From: Elusimicrobiota bacterium
GTDB lineage: Bacteria; Elusimicrobiota; Elusimicrobia; JACQPE01
Assembly (NCBI GenBank): GCA_016205025.1
Contig: JACQJO010000078.1
Coordinates: 1 to 42,546 of the forward strand
Direction: 5' to 3'
Length of the DNA stretch: 42,546 bases
In this document: positions 7,343 through 15,433 of the stretch, in pieces
Numbering within the stretch: position 1 is the first letter of the stretch
Layout: every line of letters starts with the position of its first letter
Program-made: the position numbers and the translations under genes
Notes under the pieces: generated by a model
The model's database searches: none
What the model was told of the DNA's origin: nothing
What the model saw: the letters and a program-made list of their open reading frames with translations, nothing else

Positions 7343-9733
7343 ATGAAGAAATCTCGGCGGCAAGCGCCGGCCCCGCCGCTTTCTCCGGCAGTTTCCGCAG
7401 TTCCCTTTAACTGGGCTCTCTGGCTTTGTTTAGGCTGGATGGCTGTTGTCACCGTTGTTTTTTACCGGCAGTACCCAATTTCTTCCCTTCTGGTAGGCCT
7501 TGGCGCGCTTTTTGAGTTCGGCTGGCCGACCGCCGAGGCCGCGATCCGTCACGCTAAGGGATTGGCGGCCGGCCTGGGCATCTGCTTGGGCTCAATGGGC
7601 GTGGGGTTATTTTTCACGGCGCGTTTGGCCCCGGGATTGTCAGCGTTGGGCCGGGTGGTTTTAGCCGGAATTCTGGGCTTGGGCATCACGGCTTACACGG
7701 TTCTGGCTTTAGGCTGGCTGCAGCTCTACCAATACCCGGTCCTGGCTCTTCTTTGGACCCTTCTGGTTGCGGCTTTTATCGTGGCCTTCTGGACCCACCG
7801 CCGCACGTTTATCGAGCCTGCCCTGGATGATCTGATGATCACGCTTCGCCACAGCTCTCCTGTTGTTTTATTTTTATTGGCGGTTTTAACCGGCGTTTCT
7901 TTCCTCATGGCCTTTGTCCCGGAGATTTTTTATGACTCCACGGTTTATCACACCGGCGTTCCGCATTGGTATCTGCAGGAGGGGGGAATCAGGAAATTCC
8001 CGAACCTTCATTCCAACTACCCTTTAACCATCCAGATGCTTTACCTTTTGGGTTTGGGCTTAAACGGAGACGCCGCGGCCAAATTAATCCATTGGTTTTG
8101 CGGCGTTTTAATTGCGCTTGGTTTTTTAGCCTGGTCCAAAGAGGAAGGCGAACACCGCGCCGGCGGTTGGGCCGCCTTGGCCTTCTTATCCATGCCCATG
8201 ACAGCCTGGAGCTGGTGGACAACCGGCAATGATGTCGGCGTCAGCATGCTCGCTTTAGCCGCGGCCTGGTCCTGGTATCGCGCCATCAGCCTGGCCGAAG
8301 GAACCCCACGCACCGGGCTCTTGGCTTTAAGCGCTGTTTTTGCCGGGCTCTGCTTTTCCTCCAAACTGACCGCCGGACCCGTTATCGGCATTTTGGGATT
8401 TTGTCACCTGATCTGGGGCGTTTTAACCAAGCGATCTTTAAAAACTCTCGCGATTGAGGGCCTGACGATTGGGCTCGCCAGCTTTTTGGTCTGCCTTCCC
8501 TGGTTGGCCAAAGCCTACGTCTTCACCGGAAACCCGGTTTTTCCTTTTTTATCCAAGTTTTTCGGGGGACTTGACCCCGAACGCACCTCCCGCTTTTACG
8601 CCGAGTCCCAGGGCTTCACGCCGAAGTTATGGTGGGAGTTCCTTTCCTTCCCCTGGTTTTTAACCTTTAAGACCCATTCTTCTTTATCCTTCATGGGCCC
8701 CTTCATTTTATCCGCCCTGCCTCTTTCTTTTTATCACCTCTTCTTCAATCTCCTCTCTTCCCGTCATCCCGCCACAGGTCGGGATCCAGGCCCGACCGCT
8801 CTTAATCTGAAATTAGTCTTCCTCTTCGGCCTCCTAGGCTGCCTGGCCTTGGTTTTCGTCAACCGCTTAACACGCTACTGGATGCCCTATTTCGTGGTCC
8901 TTCTTTTCCCGATGGGCTGGGCCTGTTTGAGGAGCGTGGCCGCCTCGCCCTGGGCCTCGCGGTTTTTCCATTTTTTGACCATGGTGATGGGCGCCACTGG
9001 CATTTTAATCGTCATTCAAACGATCGGGAGCTCGTACCAGCCCTGGCCCGTTCTGCTGGGCCAAGAAAAGCCGAGGGAATACCAGGCTTACAGCCATCCC
9101 GGAATGTATCCTTACCCTGCTGTCGGGATGTTTAATTGGGCTAAAGACAATCTGCCGCCCAACAGCAAACTGCTCATATTGGGCGATGAAAAAGTGGCGG
9201 CCTGCGACGTTCCTTTTCTGGCGGCCGGCGTCTACGATGTGGCCCTGCCCCAAATTTGGGCCCGAACCGCCAAAACCACGCCGGAGTTTTATGACCGGGT
9301 TCGCCAAGAGGGAATCACGCACATCTTGGTCAACTTAATGGAGGGCAAGCGGTTGTCAGGCTACGGAATTTTCGATTTTTCCGAAGACACCCTGGCCCTT
9401 TTTTGCGATTTTTGGGACAAGCACGTGCGGATTTTAAAAGAAGACGCGATTCCGGAGAAATTCTTCCCCGGAAGGCCCCCTCTTTTCCTTTATAATATCC
9501 TTCCGGAGACCGAGGCGGCCAGAACCCCGGCGCCTCCCAATCCTGTTTTGTGGATTCACGAGGAGACCAAGGTTTCGGCCAACGAGCCTGACATGATCGT
9601 CAAAAAGATCGATTTTTATCGCGACCTGGCCAAGAAATACCCGCAGGTCGCCGCCTTCGGCCAAAAGCTAAAGGTCTTAGAAAATTTTAAAGCGCAATCC
9701 GAAGCGCAAATGAAAAACCAGCGCAAACGCTAA
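7343..9733 (+). CDS. Polytopic membrane protein, GT-C glycosyltransferase-like
   Basis: 796 residues. About the first 560 form a dozen or so hydrophobic segments; the rest is a soluble, probably periplasmic C-terminal region. An acidic loop soon after the first few helices (FVPEIFYDSTVYHTGVPHWY, about 191-210) has the Glu/Asp-rich placement of the catalytic loop in GT-C enzymes such as ArnT/PMT, which use polyprenyl-phosphate sugars. That would fit the DPM1-like enzymes upstream as donors. Overall similarity to a named family is not certain. A short palindrome (8761-8793) is embedded in frame between helices (SRHPATGRDPG). An upstream promoter is visible. The ATG at 7343 has no Shine-Dalgarno sequence. 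Confidence 0.7.
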   Translation: MKKSRRQAPAPPLSPAVSAVPFNWALWLCLGWMAVVTVVFYRQYPISSLLVGLGALFEFGWPTAEAAIRHAKGLAAGLGICLGSMGVGLFFTARLAPGLSALGRVVLAGILGLGITAYTVLALGWLQLYQYPVLALLWTLLVAAFIVAFWTHRRTFIEPALDDLMITLRHSSPVVLFLLAVLTGVSFLMAFVPEIFYDSTVYHTGVPHWYLQEGGIRKFPNLHSNYPLTIQMLYLLGLGLNGDAAAKLIHWFCGVLIALGFLAWSKEEGEHRAGGWAALAFLSMPMTAWSWWTTGNDVGVSMLALAAAWSWYRAISLAEGTPRTGLLALSAVFAGLCFSSKLTAGPVIGILGFCHLIWGVLTKRSLKTLAIEGLTIGLASFLVCLPWLAKAYVFTGNPVFPFLSKFFGGLDPERTSRFYAESQGFTPKLWWEFLSFPWFLTFKTHSSLSFMGPFILSALPLSFYHLFFNLLSSRHPATGRDPGPTALNLKLVFLFGLLGCLALVFVNRLTRYWMPYFVVLLFPMGWACLRSVAASPWASRFFHFLTMVMGATGILIVIQTIGSSYQPWPVLLGQEKPREYQAYSHPGMYPYPAVGMFNWAKDNLPPNSKLLILGDEKVAACDVPFLAAGVYDVALPQIWARTAKTTPEFYDRVRQEGITHILVNLMEGKRLSGYGIFDFSEDTLALFCDFWDKHVRILKEDAIPEKFFPGRPPLFLYNILPETEAARTPAPPNPVLWIHEETKVSANEPDMIVKKIDFYRDLAKKYPQVAAFGQKLKVLENFKAQSEAQMKNQRKR
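8761..8793. repeat. Short palindromic repeat inside a gene
   Basis: CCGTCATCCCGCCACAGGTC followed by GGGATCCAGG: a small hairpin with stem ATCCCG/CGGGAT. The type CGTCATCCCG...CGGGATCCAG is a familiar dispersed intergenic repeat in many bacteria. Here it is read in frame within the GT-C-like gene as a charged, proline/glycine-rich stretch inside otherwise hydrophobic sequence. Confidence 0.55.
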
Positions 9734-9783
9734 TTTTGGCGCTCAAGGGCGCCCAATTTCGATTTTTCATTGAAAACTTTAGT

Positions 9784-9857
9784 TGCCAGATCAGATAATG
9801 GTAGTCTGCGTGGCTCTGAACCACGTCGTCTAGGTTCGAATCCTAGTCTGGCAGCCA
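9784..9857 (+). tRNA. tRNA-Gln (anticodon CUG)
   Basis: Folds as a complete tRNA: acceptor TGCCAGA/TCTGGCA, D-arm with AATGGTAG loop, anticodon stem CGTGG/CCACG with loop CTCTGAA (anticodon CTG, reading CAG), T-stem CTAGG/CCTAG with loop TTCGAAT, discriminator G and encoded CCA at 9855-9857. The stop codon and last codons of the serine recombinase on the other strand lie in its 3' half, marking this tRNA as the probable integration site of the island to the right. Confidence 0.95.
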
Positions 9858-11315
9858 GTTTGTACGGTTTCGCCCTTGGGCCAGGAGGTCAAAGGGTTTC
9901 TTATAGGAGGGAATGAGGTTTTCGCCCTCCACTTTCAAGTTCGAAACCACGAAATTTAGGAGCTGGCGTTTTTGAGGCAGGCTTCGAACTTGGTACATGC
10001 TGTGCGCCTCGTGGGCCAGCTCCAAAAGCTCAAGACCTAATTCAAAATACCTCTGATTAGCGTGCTCATGTTGGGCAACCGCAATCCGGGCGTCCTCCTG
10101 CTCCTTGCGCCAGAGGGCTGACTGCTTTTCCCAAAACTCAACCGGGATCACTCCGTCCAATTTATCGTTGTAGGCCTTGTCTAATTTCTCCTGAAGTTTC
10201 CGGTAGGTCTGGTGCAGTGTGGCAATGGCTTGATCGTGATAGGCTTTCTCCTGGGAATGGCTTTCCTTGAGGCCGCCGGTCAAAAATTCCAGGACCCCTT
10301 GATCAATCTGGATGGTCTTTAGAATTTCCTCGAGTTTTTGATCCAAGGCCTCCTCCCGCAAGTAGCTGTTCTTGCAGCGCCCTTTAGCAAAAGTACAGTG
10401 GTAATAAACATACTTGCCCTTTTTCTTTTCAGCCGTATAAGCGCAACCACAGACTCCGCAAGTCAAAAGCCCGCGAAAGGCGTATTCTTTTTTGGTTATA
10501 CGTGGCTTGTCAAAACGTTTGAGCACTTTTTGAACCATATCAAAAAGCTCTTTACTCACGATCGGCTCATGGATGCCTTTGTAGAGTTTGCGCCGCCAGA
10601 TGAAGTAGCCGTAATAAATCGGATTACCCAAAATATAGGCCAGTTCGCTTTTATAGATTTTCCTGCCGCTTTTAGAGCGCAGACCTTCCTCATAAATTTT
10701 GCCTTCCAGGGTTTTAAGCGAGTAGTTGCCGGTGGCGTAGAACTCAAACATCTTGCGGATTAAGGGCGCTCGCTGATCCAGCTCGATCAAATGGGTTTCT
10801 TTGTTGTTTTTGTAACCAAAGGGCGCGTGCTGGGGAAACTCGCCCTGCTCGGCTTTTTCCAACATGCCTTTAGCGGTTTCTTCCTTCAAATTATCTATGT
10901 AATTTTTGGCCAGCAAGACTTTGAACCCATGAACCAGTTTTTCATGGGACCTGGAATCCTTGTTTAGGGTCGTATTTTCTTTGACCAGGATCACGGTTAA
11001 GCCGCTTTTATCCACATCGAGGTCAATATAATCATGGAAGTTCCGGTAGAGGCGGTCGGTTTTTTCGCAAACCACAGTCCTGGTCGTGGTGTTGGTTTTA
11101 AGAAACCGGAGCATCTCGGAAAACTGCATCCGGCCGGAAGCCTTGGCGCTTTCCACATCCGTAAACTCGCGAACGATCTCAAGACCATGATTTTGGGAGT
11201 AGTCCCGCAGCAGCTTGATTTGCGACTCGACAGAATAGCCCTGCTCCGCCTGCTCACGGGTGGAAACGCGGGCATAAATCACGGCTTTATTGGTTGGCTC
11301 CATAACTTGCCTCAT
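9843..11315 (-). CDS. Large serine recombinase (island integrase)
   Basis: Catalyses site-specific integration or excision through a serine-DNA intermediate. Resolvase domain at the N-terminus with AVIYARVSTREQ (catalytic Ser18 from the annotated start), a recombinase domain with FGYKNNKET..., a zinc ribbon (LTCGVCGCAY ... YHC ... GRCKN, about 290-325) and a coiled-coil C-terminal segment; 490 residues is at the short end of the family. The start overlaps the stop of the preceding small gene (ATGA); an internal ATG four codons later is also possible. The last codons (NWLPD and the stop TAG) are supplied by tRNA-Gln sequence, so the C-terminus is created by the attachment junction. That places one att site at the tRNA 3' end. 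Confidence 0.92.
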   Translation of the reverse strand: MRQVMEPTNKAVIYARVSTREQAEQGYSVESQIKLLRDYSQNHGLEIVREFTDVESAKASGRMQFSEMLRFLKTNTTTRTVVCEKTDRLYRNFHDYIDLDVDKSGLTVILVKENTTLNKDSRSHEKLVHGFKVLLAKNYIDNLKEETAKGMLEKAEQGEFPQHAPFGYKNNKETHLIELDQRAPLIRKMFEFYATGNYSLKTLEGKIYEEGLRSKSGRKIYKSELAYILGNPIYYGYFIWRRKLYKGIHEPIVSKELFDMVQKVLKRFDKPRITKKEYAFRGLLTCGVCGCAYTAEKKKGKYVYYHCTFAKGRCKNSYLREEALDQKLEEILKTIQIDQGVLEFLTGGLKESHSQEKAYHDQAIATLHQTYRKLQEKLDKAYNDKLDGVIPVEFWEKQSALWRKEQEDARIAVAQHEHANQRYFELGLELLELAHEAHSMYQVRSLPQKRQLLNFVVSNLKVEGENLIPSYKKPFDLLAQGRNRTNWLPD

Positions 11316-11503
11316 TGGGACCTTACCTCGTTAGGTCTAGCGGAATCAAGGTCCTCTTTTTTCCACTCCTGGAGGACCCCAAAGAATCCGGCCAGGTTGC
11401 GGTGGATATCCTCCGCCTCGGCATCCGAGACCGGCCGCCCATAACGCTCCGACCAGAAGGCCCTGGCCTTTGCCTTAAATTCTTCGCTCCACCCCTTTGG
11501 CAT
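11312..11503 (-). CDS. Small protein coupled to the serine recombinase
   Basis: 63 residues from ATG 11503, which is preceded by GGGGGAAGG; a TTG at 11545 would extend it. Sequence begins MPKGWSEEFKAKARAFWSER and continues with an acidic helix and LAGFFGVLQEWKKED. Its stop overlaps the recombinase ATG, so the two are translationally coupled. I recall similar short proteins (WSxxYGRxxSDxEAxEI...N L xGFF) next to recombinases in mobile elements, which makes an accessory or regulatory role plausible. No known domain can be claimed. Confidence 0.65.
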   Translation of the reverse strand: MPKGWSEEFKAKARAFWSERYGRPVSDAEAEDIHRNLAGFFGVLQEWKKEDLDSARPNEVRSQ

Positions 11504-11537
11504 CCTTCCCCCGAACCCCCTCTCCCCGTTCAAAAAC

Positions 11538-12380
11538 TCAGCCAAGAGGCACCGTCCCGTACGAAAAAAAAGGCCATTTGTACGAAAAACAGACGGAAGC
11601 CTTTCCCCTCGATGGTTTCGTACGCAAAAAAATTATTCCTTTGACCCCTTTGGCGTACGAAATAAAAGCGTAGGGGAGGCATACGTGGTTTTGCCTGGAA
11701 TTTTCACGCAAATTTTTTGAAGCTAAAAATCCCAAATCCTCATCGGTAAATAGTCCTAGACCTAGTCTGTGATTAGTTCCGTTAAATGCGCCTATGGTTA
11801 AGGTTTTTTCTAAAAATTTATGGCGAAAAGTCCGGCAAAACATCCCCCAACCGGACAGGCCGTAAAACGTTCGGGGGCGGGGCCGCCTAGGTAGCAAAAC
11901 GGCATGACCGGCGACCTTCAAAAGTGTCGGAAAATCAGCGAGAAGGGTCAGTGGCGGTTTCTGACCCAAAAATTTCTGCAAATTTTTCTGTTTGGCAGCG
12001 CCTATCCGTTCTTGGCCCCTGTGGACATAGTTGGGGATTAGGTGGGCAATGTTACCCAAGAGCGCCGTGAACACCCACGTGCGGGATGGTGTGTCCGCCC
12101 GAGGGGCCCATGAAAAACTGTCGGGATTAGGGGCGGCTAGGTGCGGTTTTAGGCTTTGGCGACTGGCCTGAGTTTGACTCGGCTTTCGCTGTGTTTCCGC
12201 GAAGCCAGAAAAATATTTCTCATCGGAAAACCATGCTTTTATGTGTTCGCCGATGCTCCAAAATGACCGCACCCAACAGGCTGCATCCAAGGCCGCCGCC
12301 GGTGGTTTTACTACGCGAATGACGAATGTTTTTGGCCCGAAATCAGCGATTTGTCGCAATTTAGTCGCCACAATCGTCAT
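11538..12380 (-). CDS. Hypothetical ORF downstream of primase (doubtful)
   Basis: An open frame of about 280 codons on the minus strand whose ATG overlaps the primase stop (TGATG), which argues for a real coupled gene. The first ~65 residues (MTIVATKLRQIADFGP...) look protein-like; the remainder is rich in Pro, Arg, Phe and Cys without recognisable motifs, and the end runs through the GTACGAAA motif cluster and into the next operon's upstream region. It may be a real but fast-evolving gene, a shorter gene ending in a mutated tail, or non-coding DNA with a chance opening. If not coding, 11.66-12.36 kb holds no other gene I can see. Confidence 0.3.
   Translation of the reverse strand: MTIVATKLRQIADFGPKTFVIRVVKPPAAALDAACWVRSFWSIGEHIKAWFSDEKYFSGFAETQRKPSQTQASRQSLKPHLAAPNPDSFSWAPRADTPSRTWVFTALLGNIAHLIPNYVHRGQERIGAAKQKNLQKFLGQKPPLTLLADFPTLLKVAGHAVLLPRRPRPRTFYGLSGWGMFCRTFRHKFLEKTLTIGAFNGTNHRLGLGLFTDEDLGFLASKNLRENSRQNHVCLPYAFISYAKGVKGIIFLRTKPSRGKASVCFSYKWPFFSYGTVPLG
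11558..11662. promoter_or_regulatory. Cluster of four (C)GTACG(A/C)AA motifs
   Basis: GTACGAAA-type sites at 11558-11566, 11580-11587, 11619-11628 (as CGTACGCAAA, also TTTCGTACG on this strand) and 11654-11662. The 6-bp palindrome CGTACG is flanked by A-tracts. The cluster lies immediately upstream of the small gene plus recombinase operon, where a repressor or recombination directionality factor could bind. No other cluster of this motif was noticed in the window. Confidence 0.45.
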
Positions 12381-14812
12381 CACAACTCCACGTCCTCAAG
12401 ATCATTGGGTGAATTTTCAGACCAGGATGGACCGGAAAGACCGGGTTCTGCTGACTTTACCTCCCCCATCTCCTCTTTGCCATTCTCAGAAAATGGCAAG
12501 GTATTCCCAGGTGAAGTAAAGTGGGAAAAACCTGGTCCATCCGGTCCATTCCGGTCCGCCGGATGCTCCGGCACCGCCACTTCTTCAAACTCGCTGGCCC
12601 ACGTTAATCCAAACCAGACGCGGCGTTTTTTACCATCTGGCATCACCTCGCGCCCTTCGCGGATGCCCAAGACTTCAGCCAATCGCTTGTTAAAGCTCTT
12701 TTGGCTGACCGGATGAGGGATACCTGCTTCCTCGCACCAACCCTTATACCCGGCGTAGGTTTCTTCCTTGGTAAGCATCTGGCCGGAGGCAACCTCTAAT
12801 TTCTCCCGCGTAAACTCGTAAACGTTATCGCACTGCTTGCGGTATTTTTCGGTCGCAGCCAAAACGCTGGGGCAATCCGTAAACCCCTGGTTGGACTCAA
12901 GCCGTTTTAGTCCTGCCAAGGCATGATTAAGCAAGACGCTTCTGCCCTCGGGCGTTGTCAGCTTCGCCAGGAGATTTTTATCGGCTCTGACCCCCTCAAA
13001 CCTGTTGATAAAAGGAATAATGTGCCAGCGCCTAAAAAAAGCAGGGGTTAAATCTTTGCTGGGAGGTGGCTCATTGGCGCTAAAAAGGAGCCTGGCGCAG
13101 GGCTTAAGATTAAATGGGTGCTGAAATTTCCTTTCCGCTTTGATGGAGTCCCCTGCTACCACCGCCTTAAAAATGTCGCTTTGCTCAAGGGCTTTGGCTG
13201 GAATGTCAGAGTAGATATTGGCCAGCTTGCCCAAAAGCTCGGCCACCACAAAGCGGTTTTCTCCCATCTCCTGAAGCGCCACATGGCTGACATTTTCTTC
13301 GCCCAGCATGGCTTCCAGCAGCGCGAGATAAGTGGACTTTCCATTAGCTCCCGGCCCCACCAGCATGAACGCTTTCTGATGACGGGTGGTCGGCAAAAGC
13401 AGATATCCGGGCATCTCCTCAGCCAAGGGCAAGGCGTCCGGAGGAAAAACATCCTCCAGAAATCGCTCCACAATAGGGCATTGAGCTTGAGGATCGTAAA
13501 CAGCATGGATCTGAAAGGTTGAAATGAAATCTTTCGAGTGAGGCAGCAACCGGCCGGTGCGCCATTCCAGCATCCCGTTTTCAACGTTAATCAAGTCCAT
13601 CGCGCGCGGGTTGAGCTTGGCTTCTTCGATCTTGGTGCTTTCTTTAAGAAGAGCGACTGTAGAATCCAGGCGGTCCGGTTTGGACAAATAGTTCAAAAAT
13701 TTGTGGGCCAGGGTCCTGGCTTTGCTCTCGCCATTTCTAAAAACGCCGTTTTCATAAAGCAGAAGCCTGACGCCCTTGCCTGCTTCATCAACGGGGCTTG
13801 CGATAAAATCCCCGAGCGTCAAAATTTCAGTGGCTAAAAGGTTTGGCAGAAAATCTTTGCCCTTTTTTGCGTAAAAAAACCGGCGCGGATCCGACTCGAA
13901 TGGGTCATCCTTGGGGCTATCATCCGACGTCTGATTGCCGCTGGCTTCTTGGATAGGGGGCTCAGGTAGGAGACCGGCAGTATCTAAAGCTTTTTGGAAA
14001 GCTGTCTTGAATTCATCGCTATTTTGTTTATGAAGCTCGTTGGGGTCCTTTGCGCCATCAATCTTGACGATAAAAGCCTGGCCAAGCCAGCCTATTTCCT
14101 TGAGTCGTTTAGCAATTCCATCAATAAATTTTTTCCCTCCATCGTCGGGTTCTTGAATCGCGTAGAGGCGGGATATTCCCTCAAGGTAAGCAAGCTCAAG
14201 GATGTGAGCCATCTCCGCGCCGGGAAGGCCTAGGGCTGGAAAACCGTGAAACCACAGGGTCCAGCAATCCGATTCCCCTTCCATCAATACGAGAAACCCT
14301 GCTTTGCGGGCATCCTCTAGGCGATTAAGCCCGTAAGGCACCAGAGCGGCTTTGCCTTTGGTCCATATACTGCCTTTCGTGGCGCGCAACGCCGTTCGAA
14401 TTCTCTGCCGAGGGGCTCGATTACCGTCTTGGAGATGGTAGGTGATCCGGACCATTTCGCGGCCGTATAAATCTAAAAAGTTGAAAACCCCAAGCTCTTT
14501 AAGAAATGCTTCAGGCAATTTTTTGTCAGCAGCCAAGTCGGCTACGGTGAGCGGCTGCTGAGGTTCTTTTTTAGACTTGGAGGAGCCATTGGAGGCAAAT
14601 AAATCGCGCATCTCGAGGCCAAGGTTGCCAACAACGGATTCAACCTCGCAACCGACAAAACATTTGATAAGGACCCGGCCATCCCTGCCTTCACCGATAG
14701 AAAGGCTGTTTTCCCTCTCCTTATGAGCCGGGCATAGGGCGGTCCACCCCTGGCCGCCTTTTTTGACTCCCGAAAGGCGGGATAAAACTGTCTCGATGGG
14801 CTGCGTATTCAT
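12380..14812 (-). CDS. D5/P4-type primase-helicase
   Basis: Replication protein of a phage- or plasmid-like element; primes and unwinds DNA at the element's origin. The N-terminal zinc finger has Cys27, His30, Cys51, Cys55 (LCPAHKE ... KCFVGCEVE). A TOPRIM-like segment follows (LVLMEGESDCWTLWFHG). The C-terminal SF3-type helicase has Walker A GPGANGKST near 485-493 and LLFSANEPPP downstream, with the ending region resembling the winged helix of D5 proteins. 810 residues is typical. It implies the island could replicate when excised. ATG start at 14812; upstream lies a terminator for the preceding genes, so it probably has its own promoter, which I did not identify. Confidence 0.9.
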   Translation of the reverse strand: MNTQPIETVLSRLSGVKKGGQGWTALCPAHKERENSLSIGEGRDGRVLIKCFVGCEVESVVGNLGLEMRDLFASNGSSKSKKEPQQPLTVADLAADKKLPEAFLKELGVFNFLDLYGREMVRITYHLQDGNRAPRQRIRTALRATKGSIWTKGKAALVPYGLNRLEDARKAGFLVLMEGESDCWTLWFHGFPALGLPGAEMAHILELAYLEGISRLYAIQEPDDGGKKFIDGIAKRLKEIGWLGQAFIVKIDGAKDPNELHKQNSDEFKTAFQKALDTAGLLPEPPIQEASGNQTSDDSPKDDPFESDPRRFFYAKKGKDFLPNLLATEILTLGDFIASPVDEAGKGVRLLLYENGVFRNGESKARTLAHKFLNYLSKPDRLDSTVALLKESTKIEEAKLNPRAMDLINVENGMLEWRTGRLLPHSKDFISTFQIHAVYDPQAQCPIVERFLEDVFPPDALPLAEEMPGYLLLPTTRHQKAFMLVGPGANGKSTYLALLEAMLGEENVSHVALQEMGENRFVVAELLGKLANIYSDIPAKALEQSDIFKAVVAGDSIKAERKFQHPFNLKPCARLLFSANEPPPSKDLTPAFFRRWHIIPFINRFEGVRADKNLLAKLTTPEGRSVLLNHALAGLKRLESNQGFTDCPSVLAATEKYRKQCDNVYEFTREKLEVASGQMLTKEETYAGYKGWCEEAGIPHPVSQKSFNKRLAEVLGIREGREVMPDGKKRRVWFGLTWASEFEEVAVPEHPADRNGPDGPGFSHFTSPGNTLPFSENGKEEMGEVKSAEPGLSGPSWSENSPNDLEDVEL

Positions 14813-14843
14813 CTTTTTCGCATTCTCCTTTGCATCATCTCCA

Positions 14844-14882
14844 TAAAAAAAGGCGCTACCCCCATCGAAGGAGGTAGCGCCT
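14844..14882 (-). terminator. Intrinsic terminator
   Basis: On the minus strand: stem AGGCGCTACC/GGTAGCGCCT (14851-14882) with a TTCGAT-centred apex that can pair further, followed by seven T residues (14844-14850 as A on the plus strand). It terminates the small-gene operon at 14909-15401, just before the primase gene. Confidence 0.85.
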
Positions 14883-14908
14883 CAGTTCTCCTGCCAGCGC
14901 TTAAATTC

Positions 14909-15118
14909 TCAGCCGATTAAACGGTCAATATCTTCGGCTTTGAGCACCTGGGCTACTTGCACCTGGTAAATCTTTCCGGCCCTAAAACGAAGAATGCAAT
15001 CCCCATAAAAATCGCTGTGCTCCAGCTTTTTGATTGCGGGGACGCATTGATCTACCGTTGCAAGGTTATTCCTGGGCATAGCCCTGGTTTGAAAATTGTT
15101 GTTGGCCTTAGGCGTCAT
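14909..15118 (-). CDS. Hypothetical small island protein
   Basis: 69 residues from ATG 15118, which overlaps the end of the DUF5659-like gene (frame-shifted overlap at TATGACGCCTAA). Sequence has an N-terminal Asn/Arg-rich part and a compact beta-rich looking end (FYGDCILRFRAGKIYQVQVA...). A longer start at 15145 is less likely because it would enlarge the overlap. No family recognised. Followed by the intrinsic terminator, so it is the last gene of a two-gene operon. Confidence 0.6.
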   Translation of the reverse strand: MTPKANNNFQTRAMPRNNLATVDQCVPAIKKLEHSDFYGDCILRFRAGKIYQVQVAQVLKAEDIDRLIG

Positions 15119-15401
15119 AAGCCACCCCGCCTGCCTTAAAGCCATGAATCAAAGATTTTAAGTTCGCAATCGTGTCCTTGTAAGCCAAAGGATCAATCCG
15201 CGCCTTGCGGCTGTAGAAATCTTGAATGAGTCCAGGACGCTGCTGGGAATCCGCCAAAACAAAAACAACTCGGTTGGGCTTGGCGCGATCGGTCCGGAGA
15301 AGCTCCATGCCGGAACAGATCAGGTAGGCGGCCAAATAAAAATCAGAAAGGGAGTAGGCGCCGTCGGCGGGCTCTGTGTTTTTCATCGTTTCTTTTTGCA
15401 T
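15108..15401 (-). CDS. DUF5659-like protein
   Basis: Core sequence LSDFYLAAYLICSGMELL, then a basic stretch, RVVFVLAD and a C-terminal YKDTIANLKSLIH. This layout resembles DUF5659, small proteins found in islands and phage-like elements of uncultured bacteria, with no known biochemical role. ATG 15401 or 15386 are plausible starts; neither has a strong Shine-Dalgarno sequence. Immediately upstream lies the 60-bp-periodic dyad array, and the next divergent gene is the HTH regulator of the hsd operon. Family assignment is from memory and not certain. Confidence 0.65.
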   Translation of the reverse strand: MQKETMKNTEPADGAYSLSDFYLAAYLICSGMELLRTDRAKPNRVVFVLADSQQRPGLIQDFYSRKARIDPLAYKDTIANLKSLIHGFKAGGVAYDA

Positions 15402-15433
15402 CTTGTTTTTAGTGTAGCCTACGCGGCTACGCC

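Noticed and set aside
10338..10763. Plus-strand open frame antisense to the serine recombinase
   Set aside because: Overlaps the recombinase zinc-ribbon and recombinase domains entirely and has no recognisable features.
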